NCBI RefSeq assembly: GCF_963924675.1
Contig: NC_089226.1
Location: 48,439,124-48,503,123 of the forward strand
Length of the DNA stretch: 64,000 nt
From: Phocoena phocoena
Taxonomy: Eukaryota; Chordata; Mammalia; Artiodactyla; Phocoenidae
Direction of reading: 5' to 3'
Position numbers and translations under genes: made by a program. Shown piece by piece: positions 10,546 through 22,685 of this stretch. Position 1 is the stretch's first letter; each line of letters begins with the position of its first letter. A model generated the notes under the pieces. The model saw only the letters and a program-made list of their open reading frames with translations. It was not told where the DNA came from and made no database searches.

Positions 10546-11652
10546 GCCCATTAACCACTGTCATTAGTACATAAGACTTGCTTTCTTGAATTCTGGAAGC
10601 CATTCTATGTGAAAGCCCCTTCTCAATTACCTCAAAACAAAAAGTGGGTAGAAGGGAAGAGTCCTTTAGAACTGTTTATCCCAAATAAGAAATAAGGTGG
10701 TGAGTCAGTACACAGCCCATTAGGAGAAAGCGGAGGAGGACAGGCAAGGGAGGAGGGGATAGATGAGGTGGAAATCACATGTGATCTTTTTTAGCATCTT
10801 CCCTGTACCAGATTCTAAGCTAAACACCAGAACTCCAGGCTGGGACCAGATCAGGTGAGATTTCTTCAAGAGAGTTTGGATTAGTAGAATCCCAACAATC
10901 ATCCCTTATTTCTCTTGAGTCTAGGATTAATCACTGTCCAACCTCTTCTAAGGACTTTTGGTGACAGAAAGCTCTTCCCCTCACCAGATAGCTCATCATG
11001 TTGTTGGGCAGGTCTGATCATTGGAAAGGGTTTCCTTATATTAATAGTAATTAAATTAAAGCCACCAGTTATTACATCCCCCCTCCCATGCATCTAGTAT
11101 TTTATTAAGGTTATTGCTAAGCCTTACCCTATCCCTTCAAATGAAGTATGTCCCTCTGCCATAAACATTTGGCGAGATTTAGGACATGTCCAAGCCCTGA
11201 CAGTTGATAAGGAACCAAACCCAGGTCTCTGACTCTTCGTTACACCAAGCTGCCTGCCTCTGACTTCTATCCATTGGCACTTTTCCAAGAAGAAATCCAG
11301 GATGTACAACTGAGTTCTGGAGGGACCTGGGGTTTCTGAATGCTCAGCAGTGAGATGGGAAAGAAATGGAGGTGGGAGTGGGGTACAGAGGTTGGTGGCA
11401 AGAAAATGAACATTATGGTGGCGCCCTGACTACGGGATTTTATCCATACGAAGATAACTATAAACCCCGAGTTAGAAAAATAGCAATGCAGTAAAGGTCG
11501 ATGACTATTCCACAGTATGCATATGAGGAGATGAAATTTTATTTTTAATGTTTGAATAACAGGGTGTTTTCATAGCTACCTAAAATGCCCTAAAGGAATT
11601 CAAAAGTGATGAATTATAGCAGAACAAAAAATACAAAGTATTTTTGGTTGAC
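10546..11652. other. Unannotated stretch
   Basis: No gene seen. 11190-11255 ('ggaaccaaacccaggtctctgactcttcgttacaccaagct') resembles the edge of a reverse MIR. The rest is unique. Confidence 0.4.
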
Positions 11653-12753
11653 TTTTTTTTTTTAATGGAGTATAGCTGCTTTACAATATTGTGTTAGTTT
11701 ATACTGTACAGCAAAGTGAATCAGCTATACATATACATATATATATATATATATACCCTCTTTTTTGGATTTCCTTTTCATTTAGGTCACTACAGACCAT
11801 TGAATAGAGTTCCCTGTGCTATACAGTTGGTTCTCATTAGTTATCTGTTTTATACATAGTATCAATAGTGTATATATGTCAATCCCAGTCTCCCAGTTCA
11901 TCCCAGCCCCGCGCTTTCCCCCTTGGTATCCATACTTTGTTCTCTACGTCTGTGTCTCTATTTCTGCTTTGTAAATAAGATCATCTATACCAATTTTTTC
12001 AGATTCCACATATATGCATTAATATATGATATTTGTTTTACTCTTTCTGCTTTCTTCACTCTGTATGACAGTCTCTAGGTCCATCCATGTCTGTACAAAT
12101 GACCCAGTTTTGTTCCTTTTTATGGCTAAGTAATATTCCATTGTATATATGTACCACATCTTCTTTATTCATTCCTCTGTTGATGGACATTACATTTAGG
12201 TTGCTGCCATGTCCTGGCTATTGTAAATAGTACTGCAATGAATACTGGTGTGCATGTGTCATTTTGAATTATGGTTTTCTCTGGATATATGCCCAGGAGT
12301 GGGATTGCTGGGTCATATGGTAATTCTATTTTTAGTTTTTTAAGGAACCTCCATACTGTTCTCCATAGTGGCTGTATCAGTTTACATTCCCACCAACAGT
12401 GCTCGAGGGTTCCCTTTTCTCTACACCCTCTCCAGCATGTATTGTTTGTAGGTTTTTTGATGATGGCCATTCTGACCAGTGTGAGGTGATACCTCATTAT
12501 AGTTTTGATTTGTGTTTCTCTAATAATTAATGATGTTGAGCATTCTTTCATGTGGTTGTTGGCCATCTGTATGTCTTCTTTGGAGAAATGTCTATTTAGG
12601 TCTTCTGCCCATTTTTTGATTGGGTTGTTTTTTTTTTTTTTGATATTAAGCTGCATGAGCTGTTTGTATATTTTGGAGATGAATCCTTTGTCAGTTGCTT
12701 CATTTGCAAATATTTTCTCCCATTCTAAGTGTTGTCTTTTTGTCTTGTTTATG
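11653..12753 (-). mobile_element. 5'-truncated L1 (L1MA/artiodactyl type) 3' end
   Basis: Read on the minus strand it ends in an A-tail (poly-T at 11653-11663). It covers the 3' UTR and the C-terminal part of ORF2. A minus-strand frame at 12656-12165 encodes the ORF2 cysteine-rich end, with CWRGC and HCWWEC visible. The 5' break is near 12753. No clear target duplication was found, so it is older or its ends are eroded. Confidence 0.88.
11737..11755. repeat. (AT)n microsatellite in L1 3' UTR
   Basis: A run of alternating A and T sits in the L1 3' UTR at the 'cagctatacatatac' position. The L1 at 29105-29767 is expanded at the same consensus position. Confidence 0.85.
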
Positions 12754-13044
12754 AGAAATTAACTGTGTCCTCATTTTTAAAGTAGTGGACATTTAAAAGG
12801 TACTCTTGTTTATGTCATTAATTCCAGATATCTTAGTGATTACTTTAAAAGGACATTTAATTTTTTCAGATGTGTATCTTGGGATATATGCTATAAAAGA
12901 ACAATTAAAATTAGAGTGAAGTCTACACATCTATGACATGAGAAAATCGATTCTAAATTAAAATTACATTATGTAGACTAAGTGTCTTTTATAATTACTT
13001 ATAATTTTAAAAATATACTCTATTTTTCATCTAAATGACCAAGG

Positions 13045-13215
13045 TTGGAATTTTTGCTCTGCTACTTATCCCTTTGTGGCCAGAAGAGTAGCTTAATCTC
13101 TTTGAGCCTTAGTTTCCTCATTTGTGGACTCGATTTAAAACCTACTGTATTGTTTTGCTGTGATGAGTAAATGAAATCACATTTGTAAAGTATTTAGCAC
13201 AATGATAACATGTAG
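13045..13215 (+). repeat. MIR fragment
   Basis: Clear forward MIR order: 'gctctgctacttatc', 'cttaatctctttgagccttagtttcctcatttgtgg', 'gatgagtaaatgaaatcacatttgtaaagtatttagcacaatg'. Confidence 0.8.
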
Positions 13216-13779
13216 TCTGACATCAGAATGAGAGAAAGTGAATCGGTTCTGTGGGTGAAAGAAAAACATTATGAATTTAAACATCTGGACAAGATGGCTA
13301 CATCTCACTATTTGAATCTCTGCTTTCATAATATTTTGTGTCATCTGTTTAGTGATTTACATAAAGAGGCCCATTTAAGCACTGTTGTGTATTTTTCATA
13401 AAGCGGATTGAATCCCCTGACATATTTAGAGTAATTAAGAATTTCAAGTGAATATGTTTAATGTTATACTGATGTGTGTTTCTTTGATGATAGACATTAA
13501 ATAAAATAACTAATTGAACTGAATAATTGAATTTTCAAAGCCATTCATTGTAAAAAATTAGCGGTACAAGAGTAATTGTGTTTCTATCAAAGGACATCAT
13601 GACTAAACATACTGCTTTTTATAATGGAAAACAAATAGATCTCATATTTCTGAACCAACTAGTTGTAACATAGTCAATGTGTACCTGATTAATTTGCACT
13701 TTAAATTACCATTAAAATTCCTTAAAAAGGAAAACTGAAAAATATGTGATGGCAACATACATTTTCGAGCAGAGTAGCT
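13216..13779. other. Unannotated stretch
   Basis: AT-rich unique sequence. No gene, repeat or structure was recognised. Confidence 0.45.
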
Positions 13780-13965
13780 CGAGTTTGAATATTCATTCTT
13801 CTTCAGAAATGATTTTGGATAAGTACATTTTCTAAGCCTTGGTTTCTTTATCATTAAAATAGAGATAATAATAGTGCAACTTGTGGAATTGTTTTGGTAA
13901 TTAATTGAGATAGTACATGGAAACCATCAGGCACATTGCATGTGTCACTGTGTAAGCATTAGAGG
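13780..13965 (+). repeat. MIR fragment
   Basis: Forward MIR: 'taagccttggtttctttatcattaaaatagagataataatagtgc', 'ttgttttggtaattaattgagatagtacatgg', 'catcaggcacattgcatg'. Confidence 0.7.
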
Positions 13966-14464
13966 TATATAGTATTTCAAATCCATATAAATATACTGGA
14001 AAGACTGTACAAAGACAATTGTATTGTGTTTTTTCTAACAAAATTTGTTTTTAAATAAGTAAATAATCATTGCCTGATTTTGTTTTATAAATCTGAATAA
14101 TTATAGCTGACTTTGATTAAAACCAAGTTCACCAGCATTAACTTGTTTTGTATTCAAAATGTGCCTATACTTAGGAATAGATTAGGACACCAGTTAGGCT
14201 AGGAACAAAGAGGTTTATTCCGTAAGATGTTGGCTTGTCACGTTAGATTCTTTGTGATTATACTGCCTCAGGGAATCTAGCTGTAGTCACACAATCACAG
14301 AAAACATTTCCATGTTCCATTCCAGCAGTGCTCCCTTAAGGTTTTTGAAACAAAACCTAATAACTGATTAGGTTTCCTATATCTTTCCTGCTGTTCCCGT
14401 GATGCTTTTGTTTGCCCTATAACCACAGTCAGAGGAAAGAACAAAAAATGTTTTCATTTCTCTT
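13966..14464. other. Unannotated stretch
   Basis: AT-rich unique sequence with no recognised feature. Confidence 0.45.
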
Positions 14465-14869
14465 GTTGCCAAAGCTAAAAATTTGGAAGTTATTCTCCTC
14501 GACTCTTCTATTTGTCGTACCTCCAAAGTCTATTCAGGTACCTAATTTTGCTGATTGGATCTCCTTAATATTTTGAATTTTTTCCCCTCCCATTTATCTA
14601 CACAGACACTGACCAAGTTTATACCCTCACTTCCTCTTACCTGAACTGAATTTACCTTTTTGACTAATCTGCCTCAAATCTCATCTCTCTCCTCCATGCT
14701 GTAACAAGAGGTAATTTTCTAAAATAGAAATCTGGTCATATTACATCTCTGATTAACAGCCTTCACATTGTCTGTAGAAACAAACAAACAAACAAACCTG
14801 AACTCCTTGGTGGAGCTCCAGACCCTCATGGACTTGCTCCTGCTTCTTCAGTTTCAGAAGTTAAGATTT

Positions 14870-15005
14870 CAGGCTCTGGAGTCAACAGGTTTTCTTATAT
14901 GTAAAATTAGAATTAACAGTAGTACCTATTTCACTTGGTTGTTTTAAGAACAAAATGAGATAATATTTACTTACCTGTGTGACACATGGTAAGATGTCTC
15001 AAATT
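14870..15005 (+). repeat. MIR inserted in L2
   Basis: 'ctctggagtcaacaggttttcttatatgtaaaattagaattaacagtagtacctatttcac' then 'ttgttttaagaacaaaatgagataat'. The central cloverleaf part between 'caggt' and 'tttctt' appears deleted. Confidence 0.65.
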
Positions 15006-15289
15006 TAGGGTCCCTTAATATTATTTCTCATTTCTTCCTCCATGTATATCCTAGACATAACAAAGAGCCTTCTGTTCACCCAACTAGTGACATTCTCTCT
15101 TGGTTTTGTTTCTGTGACTTTGTGTTTATTGTTTCTTCTACCTGGTTTGTCACCACGTAACCCCTTCCTCCTCAGCTCCTTTGTCTGCCTTGCATATCCT
15201 GTTCACCTTTCATACTTAGCTCAAGGATGTTTCTTTTTGGAAGACGTTCTGATTTCCCCATTGACAGAGCTAGAAACTCCTCAGCACCC

Positions 15290-15540
15290 CATTAGGAGAT
15301 CAAGGTCAAGAGTGTGTATTCCGGAGTTCCACTACCTGGATTTAATGTAATGTTCTTGGGCAAATTACTCAACTTCTCTAAGCTTCAATTTTATCTATAA
15401 ATTTGTGTGAATGATAGGACATATCTAAGGGTATTACGTGAAGATTAAATGAGACAATATATGTATGTGCTTAGCACAGTGCATGACACATAATAAAGGT
15501 GCAAAAACTATGAGTCAGTAACTATAATAGCAAGTAACTG
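15290..15540 (+). repeat. MIR inserted in L2
   Basis: A nearly complete forward MIR: 'gtgtgtattccggagttccactacctgg', 'cttgggcaaattactcaacttctctaagcttcaattttatct', 'gaagattaaatgagacaatatatg', 'cttagcacagtgcatgacacataataaaggtgc'. Confidence 0.75.
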
Positions 15541-15934
15541 GAGTTCATTGTTCTGACAGAGCATACATTGCCTCATGTTATCACAGTCTTGCTTATGTCT
15601 ATGACTTTACATATACCAGACTGAAAATTCTTCTTAGACCTTCTATTTTTGTGTTCCTTGCACATGGTTTGAAAACTGACTCATGATAGATCATTGGTAT
15701 GTTTATTAAAGGAAAAATGGGTGAATATCTACTTTGGTGTTGCTCTCGCTTGAAAACTGGTAGGAATTTTATTTTTAGCGGTATTTATGGAGCAGTCAGC
15801 CTGGTATAGGGAAAAACATTTCATTTCAATAAACAACAAGTACTAAGCTCCAGTCTCTTTGAAGGTGAGGCAAATATCTTATCAGTCTCCGTATCTACAA
15901 AACACATACATGCATTGCTCAATGAATGTTAATT

Positions 15935-16075
15935 ATTGAATAATTTATGTGTTGATCTCCCCTATTAAACTGTGTCTAAATTATAAGCAGAGAGTATTCC
16001 TCCTGTCCAGTAGTATCATTCACATAGTAAGTGTGCAATACACTTTAAATACTTTATTTGTAATTGTGGCCCAAC
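15935..16075 (+). repeat. L2 LINE 3' tail fragment
   Basis: 'tgttgatctcccctattaaactgtgtctaaattataagcag' followed by 'catagtaagtgtgcaatacac'. This matches the 'ctccccactagactgtgagctcc ... agtaggtgctcaata' end of L2. Confidence 0.55.
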
Positions 16076-16394
16076 TTACAGACTATGTAAAAAACTCGTT
16101 ACACATCATTCCATGCAAATTGTTGAAATCTCATTTCATGCTCTCAGACAAAGCTATTATAATTTTTATAGTATCAGTTATTTTAATAACTTTATTCCTT
16201 CTGTAATTATGTCTGTAATTTTTTAAAAGTGCATGCTACCTTAAATTTGGGGACCATATGTTAAATACTTTTAAATGTGATACTACCAGAGTACAGAGTC
16301 TAGCGTTATTATGATCCAGAAACACTTTTGACATTGTGTTTGTAATCATATAACCCACATAGAACAGTGGAAGTTGAACACAGAGTGATTTGAA
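16076..16394. other. Unannotated stretch
   Basis: AT-rich. No feature recognised. Confidence 0.45.
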
Positions 16395-16560
16395 GCTACA
16401 AAGCGCAAGGTTCAAATCTTACCTCTGCCAGCAGTGCAGTCTCGGACATGTCATTTTATCTTTCTGAACTCAGTTTCCTCCTGCGGAAAATGAGTCCAAT
16501 AAGACCTACTCTGCAATACTGTGAAGAAGGTTTGGAACACAATAGCAGCTCAGCCAAAGT
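16395..16560 (+). repeat. MIR fragment
   Basis: 'gcgcaaggttcaaatcttacctctgccagcagtgcag', 'tgtcattttatctttctgaactcagtttcctcctgcgg', then a decayed 3' part. Confidence 0.75.
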
Positions 16561-17114
16561 AGCCATTCTGATTTTAAAAGAGCCAGCATTTTACTGAAGC
16601 CTCATTATTTTATCTTATCCACTAGTAAGGAATTCGTTCATGAGCATCCCTGTACTACAAGGTGCCCTAAAGCCCAGAGGGATGAGTGAATAGTTTAACG
16701 ATTTCCTGAATGTTAACTGCCGGAAAATTGCATACAAAAGATGATTTGGGACATACAAAATGTTCTTGGAAACCACTGCTAACTTAACAATAGCTAAATC
16801 CATCTGCTCTCCTGGAGTTTCATTTATATTAACCCCACTCTGTATTATAAACCCATATTTGGACTGAATTGATTCTGGATTAATATCTGATTTATTGCCT
16901 AAAAATAGAAATAAAAGAAGATCCAATAGAGAGATCAAATTCAGGTGATAGGCCCTCGGTATTCACTCTTTCTTTGTTCCTTTCATCCAAGGGTTTTGAA
17001 AGGAGAATTTTTAAAATTATGGCTTATTCTCTAACAAAGTGGGTCAGTAAAATGGTTTATTGAATTTGTGTCATAGGTCTACAGAGGGAAGGAATGAGGC
17101 TGGTGTTGTCGGTT
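16561..17114. other. Unannotated stretch
   Basis: A 107-codon minus-strand open frame lies at 16938-16615. It has a hydrophobic N-terminus but no motif I can name and no repeat match. With one such frame in this much AT-rich DNA, chance is the simplest reading. Confidence 0.4.
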
Positions 17115-17230
17115 TATCAGTATGCCTTAGTTTCTCAATCACAAAAAGATAAAACATATACCTTCCTCAGAACTAAGATATTACATGAATTCAATAAGAC
17201 TGTTATGTTGAGATGCTCAGGAAATAGATA
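17115..17230 (+). repeat. Decayed MIR fragment
   Basis: 'gtatgccttagtttctcaatcac' and 'gatattacatgaattcaataagac' follow MIR order at low identity. Confidence 0.4.
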
Positions 17231-17475
17231 TACTGTATGTCTACAATGCAGTTTCTTATAAGGAGCTATTGCAAAGCTCACATCTCAAATTTCTAGGGCT
17301 GTACAATTTTCATTCAAGGGCTCACATGAACATTTTCTGTTGGATACATGATGTGATACTTTCGTGGTGTTTTGTGTCCTCACATCACAACGAAACCACA
17401 GCTGTCTTAGAATAATTGCTTCCAAAGAACACTCATAACAAGGCCAAGGTGATCTGTCTTGAGAACCAGATGAGG

Positions 17476-17528
17476 TTTCCTTTCCTTCTTTCCTCCCTTC
17501 TATTTTCCCTCCTTTCCTTCCTTTCTCC
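17476..17528 (+). repeat. Pyrimidine (CCTT-like) tract
   Basis: Imperfect runs of CCTTT, CCTTC and CCTCC. It is a simple-sequence tract of mirror type. Confidence 0.8.
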
Positions 17529-17529
17529 A

Positions 17530-18190
17530 GTATTTATCTGGCTCCTACTTTGTGATAAGCACTGTGACAATTATAAATGATATGATACAGAGGTGAATAA
17601 GGGACAGTCCTGCCCTTAGTAGGTCTGTGGTCTATTTGAAACTATAAACTTCAAGCAATTACATATGATATGACAAGTGCATCAATCATGGGACCATATG
17701 AGGATAAAAAAGAGTTAACTTGAATGTCTAGTTTGGGGAAGTTGTGGAGGAAAAGACCTGAATATAATCTTGAAGAATGAATCAAAGTTTTCCAGGTGGG
17801 TAGTCACGAAGAACATCTTAGGTGGAAGGAGTAGCATATGAGAGGCAGTTCTGAAGTTCTGTGGACTCAATGGGAATAATACAAAGATCCCTATAGTGGG
17901 ACTACAGTCCTTGTAAAGGGGAGTGTTGGGAAAGGAACACAGAGAGGTGGGGAAGGTCAGATCCTGTAAGGATGTGAGGAATTGTGGGCTTTATCCTGTA
18001 GGCAGTATAAGCCAGCGAAGTTCTTTTACCGTGAGAGTGCCTTAGCTTGTTTTTAGAGAGAATACTTTTTTTCCTATAGCATTTGGAAACGGGATGTGGT
18101 ATTTTGGAAAGACTCTGGTGGCAGGAAGACCAGCTATGAGACTGTTGTAAAAATCTGGCAGGACAAATAATAGTTCAGAGTAAGTTTCAA
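17530..18190 (+). repeat. Ancient L1M (L1ME-type) 3' UTR fragment
   Basis: Follows L1M 3' UTR order: 'tatttatctggctcctactttgtgataagcactgtgac', 'gacagtcctgcccttag', 'ggtggggaaggtcagatcctgtaaggatg', 'gggctttatcctgtagg' and 'agactctggtggcaggaagaccagctatgagactg'. No coding potential. Confidence 0.7.
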
Positions 18191-18604
18191 GTAATAGAAT
18201 TCTCTCGTGGACCCCAGGTTAGTTACAGGGCTCAAGTTTGGTCTTCATGCCGGGTTATTACATGGCAGCACTGTCCTGATGGGCTGAGTCAGCAGCAGGA
18301 AAATGCTAGCTGCTAGCACGGCTATCTCTAAATATCAGTCACAGAAACAATCAAGGAAAACAGTCCTTGTGTTATACTAAAGAGGGAAATTGTACTTAAA
18401 TAAGTCTGCACGCATGCAAGTTATGTTTGTCTTACTTTCCACATCAATTAATGGAGATAGTAACACCACCTAAAGACCGGATGTTTTGAAGATTGACTAA
18501 TGAATACTTCTAAGACATTGTTAAAATTTTTAACTCGTAGACCATTTGAGAAACTAATGAAAGCTAAGGCCATTTCCTAAGAAGATAGAAGCAATTGACA
18601 TCAT
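18191..18604. other. Unannotated stretch
   Basis: Unique sequence with no recognised feature. It includes the short mirror-like 'tgctagctgctagca' at about 18304-18318. Confidence 0.45.
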
Positions 18605-18805
18605 GTTTAGGAACATAAGGTTTGGGTCAAACAGATCTGGTTTAATTTCCCACATTAAGCTAGTATCAGTATGTGGCAGGTTATGTAACTTCTTTAAGTC
18701 TCAATTTCCTCATTGAGTTGCAATGAAAATTAAATAAGATAATGAATGTAAATTGCTTGGCTTAGTACCTGGAAAATAGTAAGTCCTCTGTAAATGTCAA
18801 CTATT
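18605..18805 (+). repeat. MIR, nearly complete
   Basis: 'gtttgggtcaaacagatctggtttaatttccc', 'ggttatgtaacttctttaagtctcaatttcctcattg', 'aaattaaataagataatgaatgtaaattgcttggcttagtacctgg'. Confidence 0.8.
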
Positions 18806-19479
18806 AATTAAATGGTAAATGTATCATTGCCATTTACTGTATCACAAACTTTTGCATAAAATTTCAGGTGATCTCAGACACTACATCCAATGTAGTGACC
18901 AGGGAAGCATGGATAAGAACCAAAATTGCACAGTGAAAGCTCCTTGCACAGTGTTTTATATTTTAATGGTTCTTAATAAATGTTTAATTTGAATTACCCA
19001 TTTAAATCCTTTGTTTATATATTAAAATTTTTGTTTATTTAATCATGCAATTGACCTGGGTCTGAAAGCAAACTGGTTTCAGATGAGCACATTTACAGCC
19101 AGATTTTTTCATTCTAAATGAAATCTAAAGGAATATACATATATACCTGGTATAAACTGGGAGAAAATAAGAGCAGAGACTTTTTTTTGTTAATTGAGAA
19201 TCTGTGGTTGCAGGCAACAAAGTGAATCGTTCTGTATTTCTAACTCCTGGAGGGCTATAATGAACAGATACATATTGTCAGAATTTTCTGAATTATTTAG
19301 TGACCGATTATGACTAATTATGGAGATAGTTGTAGTTTTGCAGCTTGTAAGGGTAGTTTGTATAGCATAACACAGTAAAATTACAGCTGGTTTAAGAGAG
19401 CAGGATGTAGGAAAGAAGGGAAGTTTGTTCGTTTTCAATACCCATGTGATTCCTGAGCCTTGAGAATTTTAAGTGGGCT
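18806..19479. other. Unannotated stretch
   Basis: AT-rich unique sequence. An 82-codon minus-strand frame at 19438-19190 shows no recognisable motif. Confidence 0.4.
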
Positions 19480-19660
19480 CACATTCATTAATTCATCGGT
19501 GAGCACTCACACAAACTGTGGCAAGCTGAACGTGATGCTAATCGGTGAGGCTAAAAGAAGAGTTTGTGGTCTGGTGGTGGAGATGAACACGCAATAAGTA
19601 AGAGGTCTATAAAAAGCACTGTTTGTGGTGAGAGGAAGCCAGCAAGGAGAGGGGAAAGGC
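19480..19660 (+). repeat. Possible L1M 3' UTR fragment
   Basis: 'cattcattaattcatcggtgagcactcac', 'gaggctaaaagaagagtttgtggtctggtggtggag' and 'aacacgcaataagtaag' resemble the L1M 3' UTR at low identity. Confidence 0.35.
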
Positions 19661-20619
19661 GGAGGTGTGGAGAGAGTGGCATGCTTTGGAGTTGTAAGCA
19701 ATTTGCTTCACTAATATCATAGAATGCTGAGGAAGGAGGAAGTTATGGAAAATGAGCCTAGAAAAGGGAGGCAGGACTGAAGCATTGGCTGATAATTTAT
19801 GCCATGCTACGTTGAGTGGGCTGCCAAGTAACAATACTCACTTCAATTAGTGGTGACATTGTATTACAATAACTACCCAAATTAAATTCTCAGAATGTCC
19901 TACATGATAGACATACGTGTGTATATATGAAAATACACACATACAAAACATTTTATATTTATTTTTGTAGAATCTACATGTGTTTGGCGTATGCATGTGC
20001 ACGTTGGGAATCTATAATAACAGGAGTGTTATACACATAATAGTAACATGTGTATACATATAATTCTAATGTTATTGGTTGTGTTAATCACATCTATTTA
20101 AGCTAGGGAAAGCTAAACTGAATGAATGAACGAAAATATAGAATAGGCTATTACTCTATTTCCAAATGATTTTCTGTAAGAAGTAATATTAAATATGTTT
20201 CGGACAGAGTGTTACCCAAAGATCTACTTCAATAAATATTTAACAATGACTTGTAACTATTGACTGATGTGAATAAGTATACATACTGTGCTTTAACATA
20301 GTTTGTTTTCTAGTTCTTAAATAATTTTCTGTTGTTTTCCCTCTCATTATTTAACATATTCATATTTTCATAGGTAGCTCAAGTAGAATTTTAGCCAATG
20401 AAAAAATGTATATCTTCTCTGAGTTGTTGCCAGTTCAAAATACTTATGAATACTTTGTGAGCACAAATAAGACGCAGATATGATTTGGGCATAGATCATT
20501 ACCTCAGGCATCTTGTAGCGTAGCAGAGGTGGTAATATGTTAGTATTAAAAACAATTAAAGGCAATAAGTGGTATCATGAGAGAAAAATGTGAGAGTTTC
20601 AAATTGGAATGAATTACTT
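19661..20619. other. Unannotated stretch
   Basis: AT-rich, with TA/CA-rich low-complexity sequence at about 19905-20060 but no clean microsatellite. No gene was recognised. Confidence 0.4.
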
Positions 20620-20765
20620 CCAACTGGAGAACATCACAGAGGGCTTAAAAGAAGTGACATTTGAACTGGTCCCAATGGAATGACTAGGATATATACATTT
20701 GGAAAGGAGTTAAAGGTGAAAGGACAGAATATTATAAAAAAGGAGCAGAGATAGGGAAAACTGTC
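20620..20765 (+). repeat. Ancient L1M 3' UTR fragment
   Basis: 'gggcttaaaagaagtgacatttgaactggtcccaatggaatgac' then 'aaggagcagagatagggaa' fits the L1M 3' UTR block for 'gaagtgacatttgagctg'. Confidence 0.5.
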
Positions 20766-20904
20766 CTGTGGAAGATGAATAACATTTTATTTTATAGCTG
20801 AAAGCCATTTATTTATATCACGAAAATGCTGTGACTTTCCATATGAAGGGAAAGTATATAAACCACAGTTATAGTGACATCTGTCCATTTCATTGTCAAT
20901 GAAT

Positions 20905-21155
20905 ATAGTGGTTAAATGTGTGGGCTTTGGAATCAGACAATTCTGGCTTAGAATTACCAGCTCTGCCTCTTCTAAGGTGTGTGATTTGGGATAAATCATT
21001 TAATCTCTCTACAACGGTTTCCTTAAATGAAAATGGTAAGAATGGTAATGTTCTACTCACAGAACTGGTATAATAATTAAACGAGATAATGAATATAACG
21101 CACCTGTTATCACTGTGGCTGACACATAGTAATTATTCAAGAAACAGTTGTCATT
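20905..21155 (+). repeat. MIR, nearly complete
   Basis: Starts at 'agtggttaaatgtgtgggctttggaatcagac', continues through 'gggataaatcatttaatctctctacaac' and ends at 'gctgacacatagtaattattcaa'. One of the best-preserved MIRs here. Confidence 0.85.
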
Positions 21156-22284
21156 GAATGGTACATAGGTCTTGAGAAAGACATTGACTTTTTAATTTCT
21201 TTCTTTCTTTCATTGTTCTCAGTGAGAGAAGGGATGGCAAGATAGCCATAGTGAATTTTGTTGATAATATAAGGGGAGAGTGGAAGAAGGAATACAAATA
21301 CTCCAAAGTCCCCTTGCTTTGTTTTCTTCTCATTCTGTTTAATATACTTGAATTTTAACATACACCTAAGCCATGCAGTATGTTTTTTGAGTATTATTTA
21401 CATGGCTCTGTTCAAAGCTTGGAATTGTCTCTATTCATCCTCCCTAGATTAATTATGGGTGTGACGTGTGCGTGTACATGAGTGCAAGTGCACGCGTGTG
21501 TGTGTGCTTGCTTTTAGCTATGCATTTTGCTGCCTCCTATTAGATTAGGTATAATCATGGTAGGACCAAAATTTTGCATGTGTAGTTTCCTGCTTTATGC
21601 TCTTATGGCTAGAATGATGAGAAAACTGATGTATGACCAATTGTACCTAGAGAATTGTCAAACCTCTTTTAAACTTCTATAGTATAAATATGGAGGAAGG
21701 GGAAAATAGAATTAATTACAGGAGAGGTGATGTCCTGGTGCTTGTCCTGAAGTACTTAACTATTTAGACGTATAACAGTTACTTAGGAACCTGCTCATTC
21801 TCATCCTTTATTTAACACCAGTGAAGTGAGTCACGTCCTCATTGTCTTTGACTCAGTAGTTGCTAAAGTTAAGTATTCTGTTGAGGAGGAAGGGTGATTC
21901 TGCAGTATATCCAATATGCTATTTCTTTCTGAAACATTGTTTCTTAATGGACACATTCGTTAAAAAAAATTCAAAGGATCCAAAATAGAGTCTTTCTTTA
22001 TTACATTCCATTCTGGATGCTGGTCCTGCTTCGAGAGGATGGGTAAGAAAACAAGATCTCAGATATTCCATCTCTGGAACTACTAGTAAAAGCCATTAAA
22101 TGATAAATGTACGCTTAACAGGAAGTTATTTGCACATCTTCTTCTGATGAAACTATGTAAGCAGTTTCTCATTTCATATCTATATCCATATATCTGTATG
22201 CACATGTCATTAAAATAAGTTGTGTAAATGAAAAATCCAGCGAACAAGAAGGACGACCGTTTCTTGAGAAACTGCGGCATCGAG
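21156..22284. other. Unannotated stretch
   Basis: Unique sequence. A GT-rich patch (21463-21510) includes a short (GT)n run. Minus-strand open frames of 60-74 codons near 21150-21360 have no recognisable features. Confidence 0.4.
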
Positions 22285-22400
22285 TAACTGCCAGGCACTG
22301 CACTAGCGTTCTACGTGCATAATCTCTAATCTGTTTGATATCACAACGAGGAAGGTTTTATTTCACATTCTACGGATTAAGAAATTCAATCCAGGGTCAT
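22285..22400 (-). repeat. MIR fragment
   Basis: 'actgccaggcactgcactagcgttctacgtgcataatctctaatctg' then 'cacaacgaggaaggttttatt' is the 3' half of MIR in reverse. Confidence 0.65.
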
Positions 22401-22464
22401 TTGATTTCTGTGAGCTAACTAAATGTAAACAGAAAAGTGTTGACAGATAATATACTGTCACTTT

Positions 22465-22685
22465 TGCTTTTGAGGATCTCATAATCCATCAGGGAGAGGA
22501 GGTGGGTGAGAGACTCCTAATAATGTGCAGTAAGTGTACTGTGGTGGAGACGCTGGGGGTGTAGACAAGGAAAGCGGGAAGGGTCACATCTGAGCTCATC
22601 TTGCCTGAAGGGCTTTTTCCATGTGGAGAAAGAAATGTCCTAGAATGGACATTTTTGGCAAAGGGAATGGGGTTTATTGTTATTA
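22465..22685 (+). repeat. Ancient L1M 3' UTR fragment
   Basis: 'gaggatctcataatccatcagggagagg', 'ggtcacatctgagctcatcttgcctgaaggg' and 'ccatgtggagaaagaaatgtcc' follow L1M 3' UTR order. Confidence 0.5.

Larger units (their letters stand above)
14465..15725 (+). repeat. L2 LINE 3' region split by two MIRs
   Basis: L2 phrases appear in order: 'ttggaagttattctcctcgactctt' (the late reverse-transcriptase region), 'aatctcatctctctcctccatgc', 'aaatctggtcatattacatctctgattaacagccttcac', then after a MIR 'ctgtttcttctacctggtttgtcac' and 'catacttagctcaaggatg', and after a second MIR 'agactgaaaattcttc' to the terminal tail. The frames are destroyed. Confidence 0.65.

Noticed and set aside
12165..12656. 163-codon minus-strand frame resembling a real protein
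   Set aside because: It is the C-terminal end of L1 ORF2 in a truncated copy, not a cellular gene.
18304..18318. Mirror-like tgctagctgctagca
   Set aside because: Too short to be notable and not part of a larger structure.
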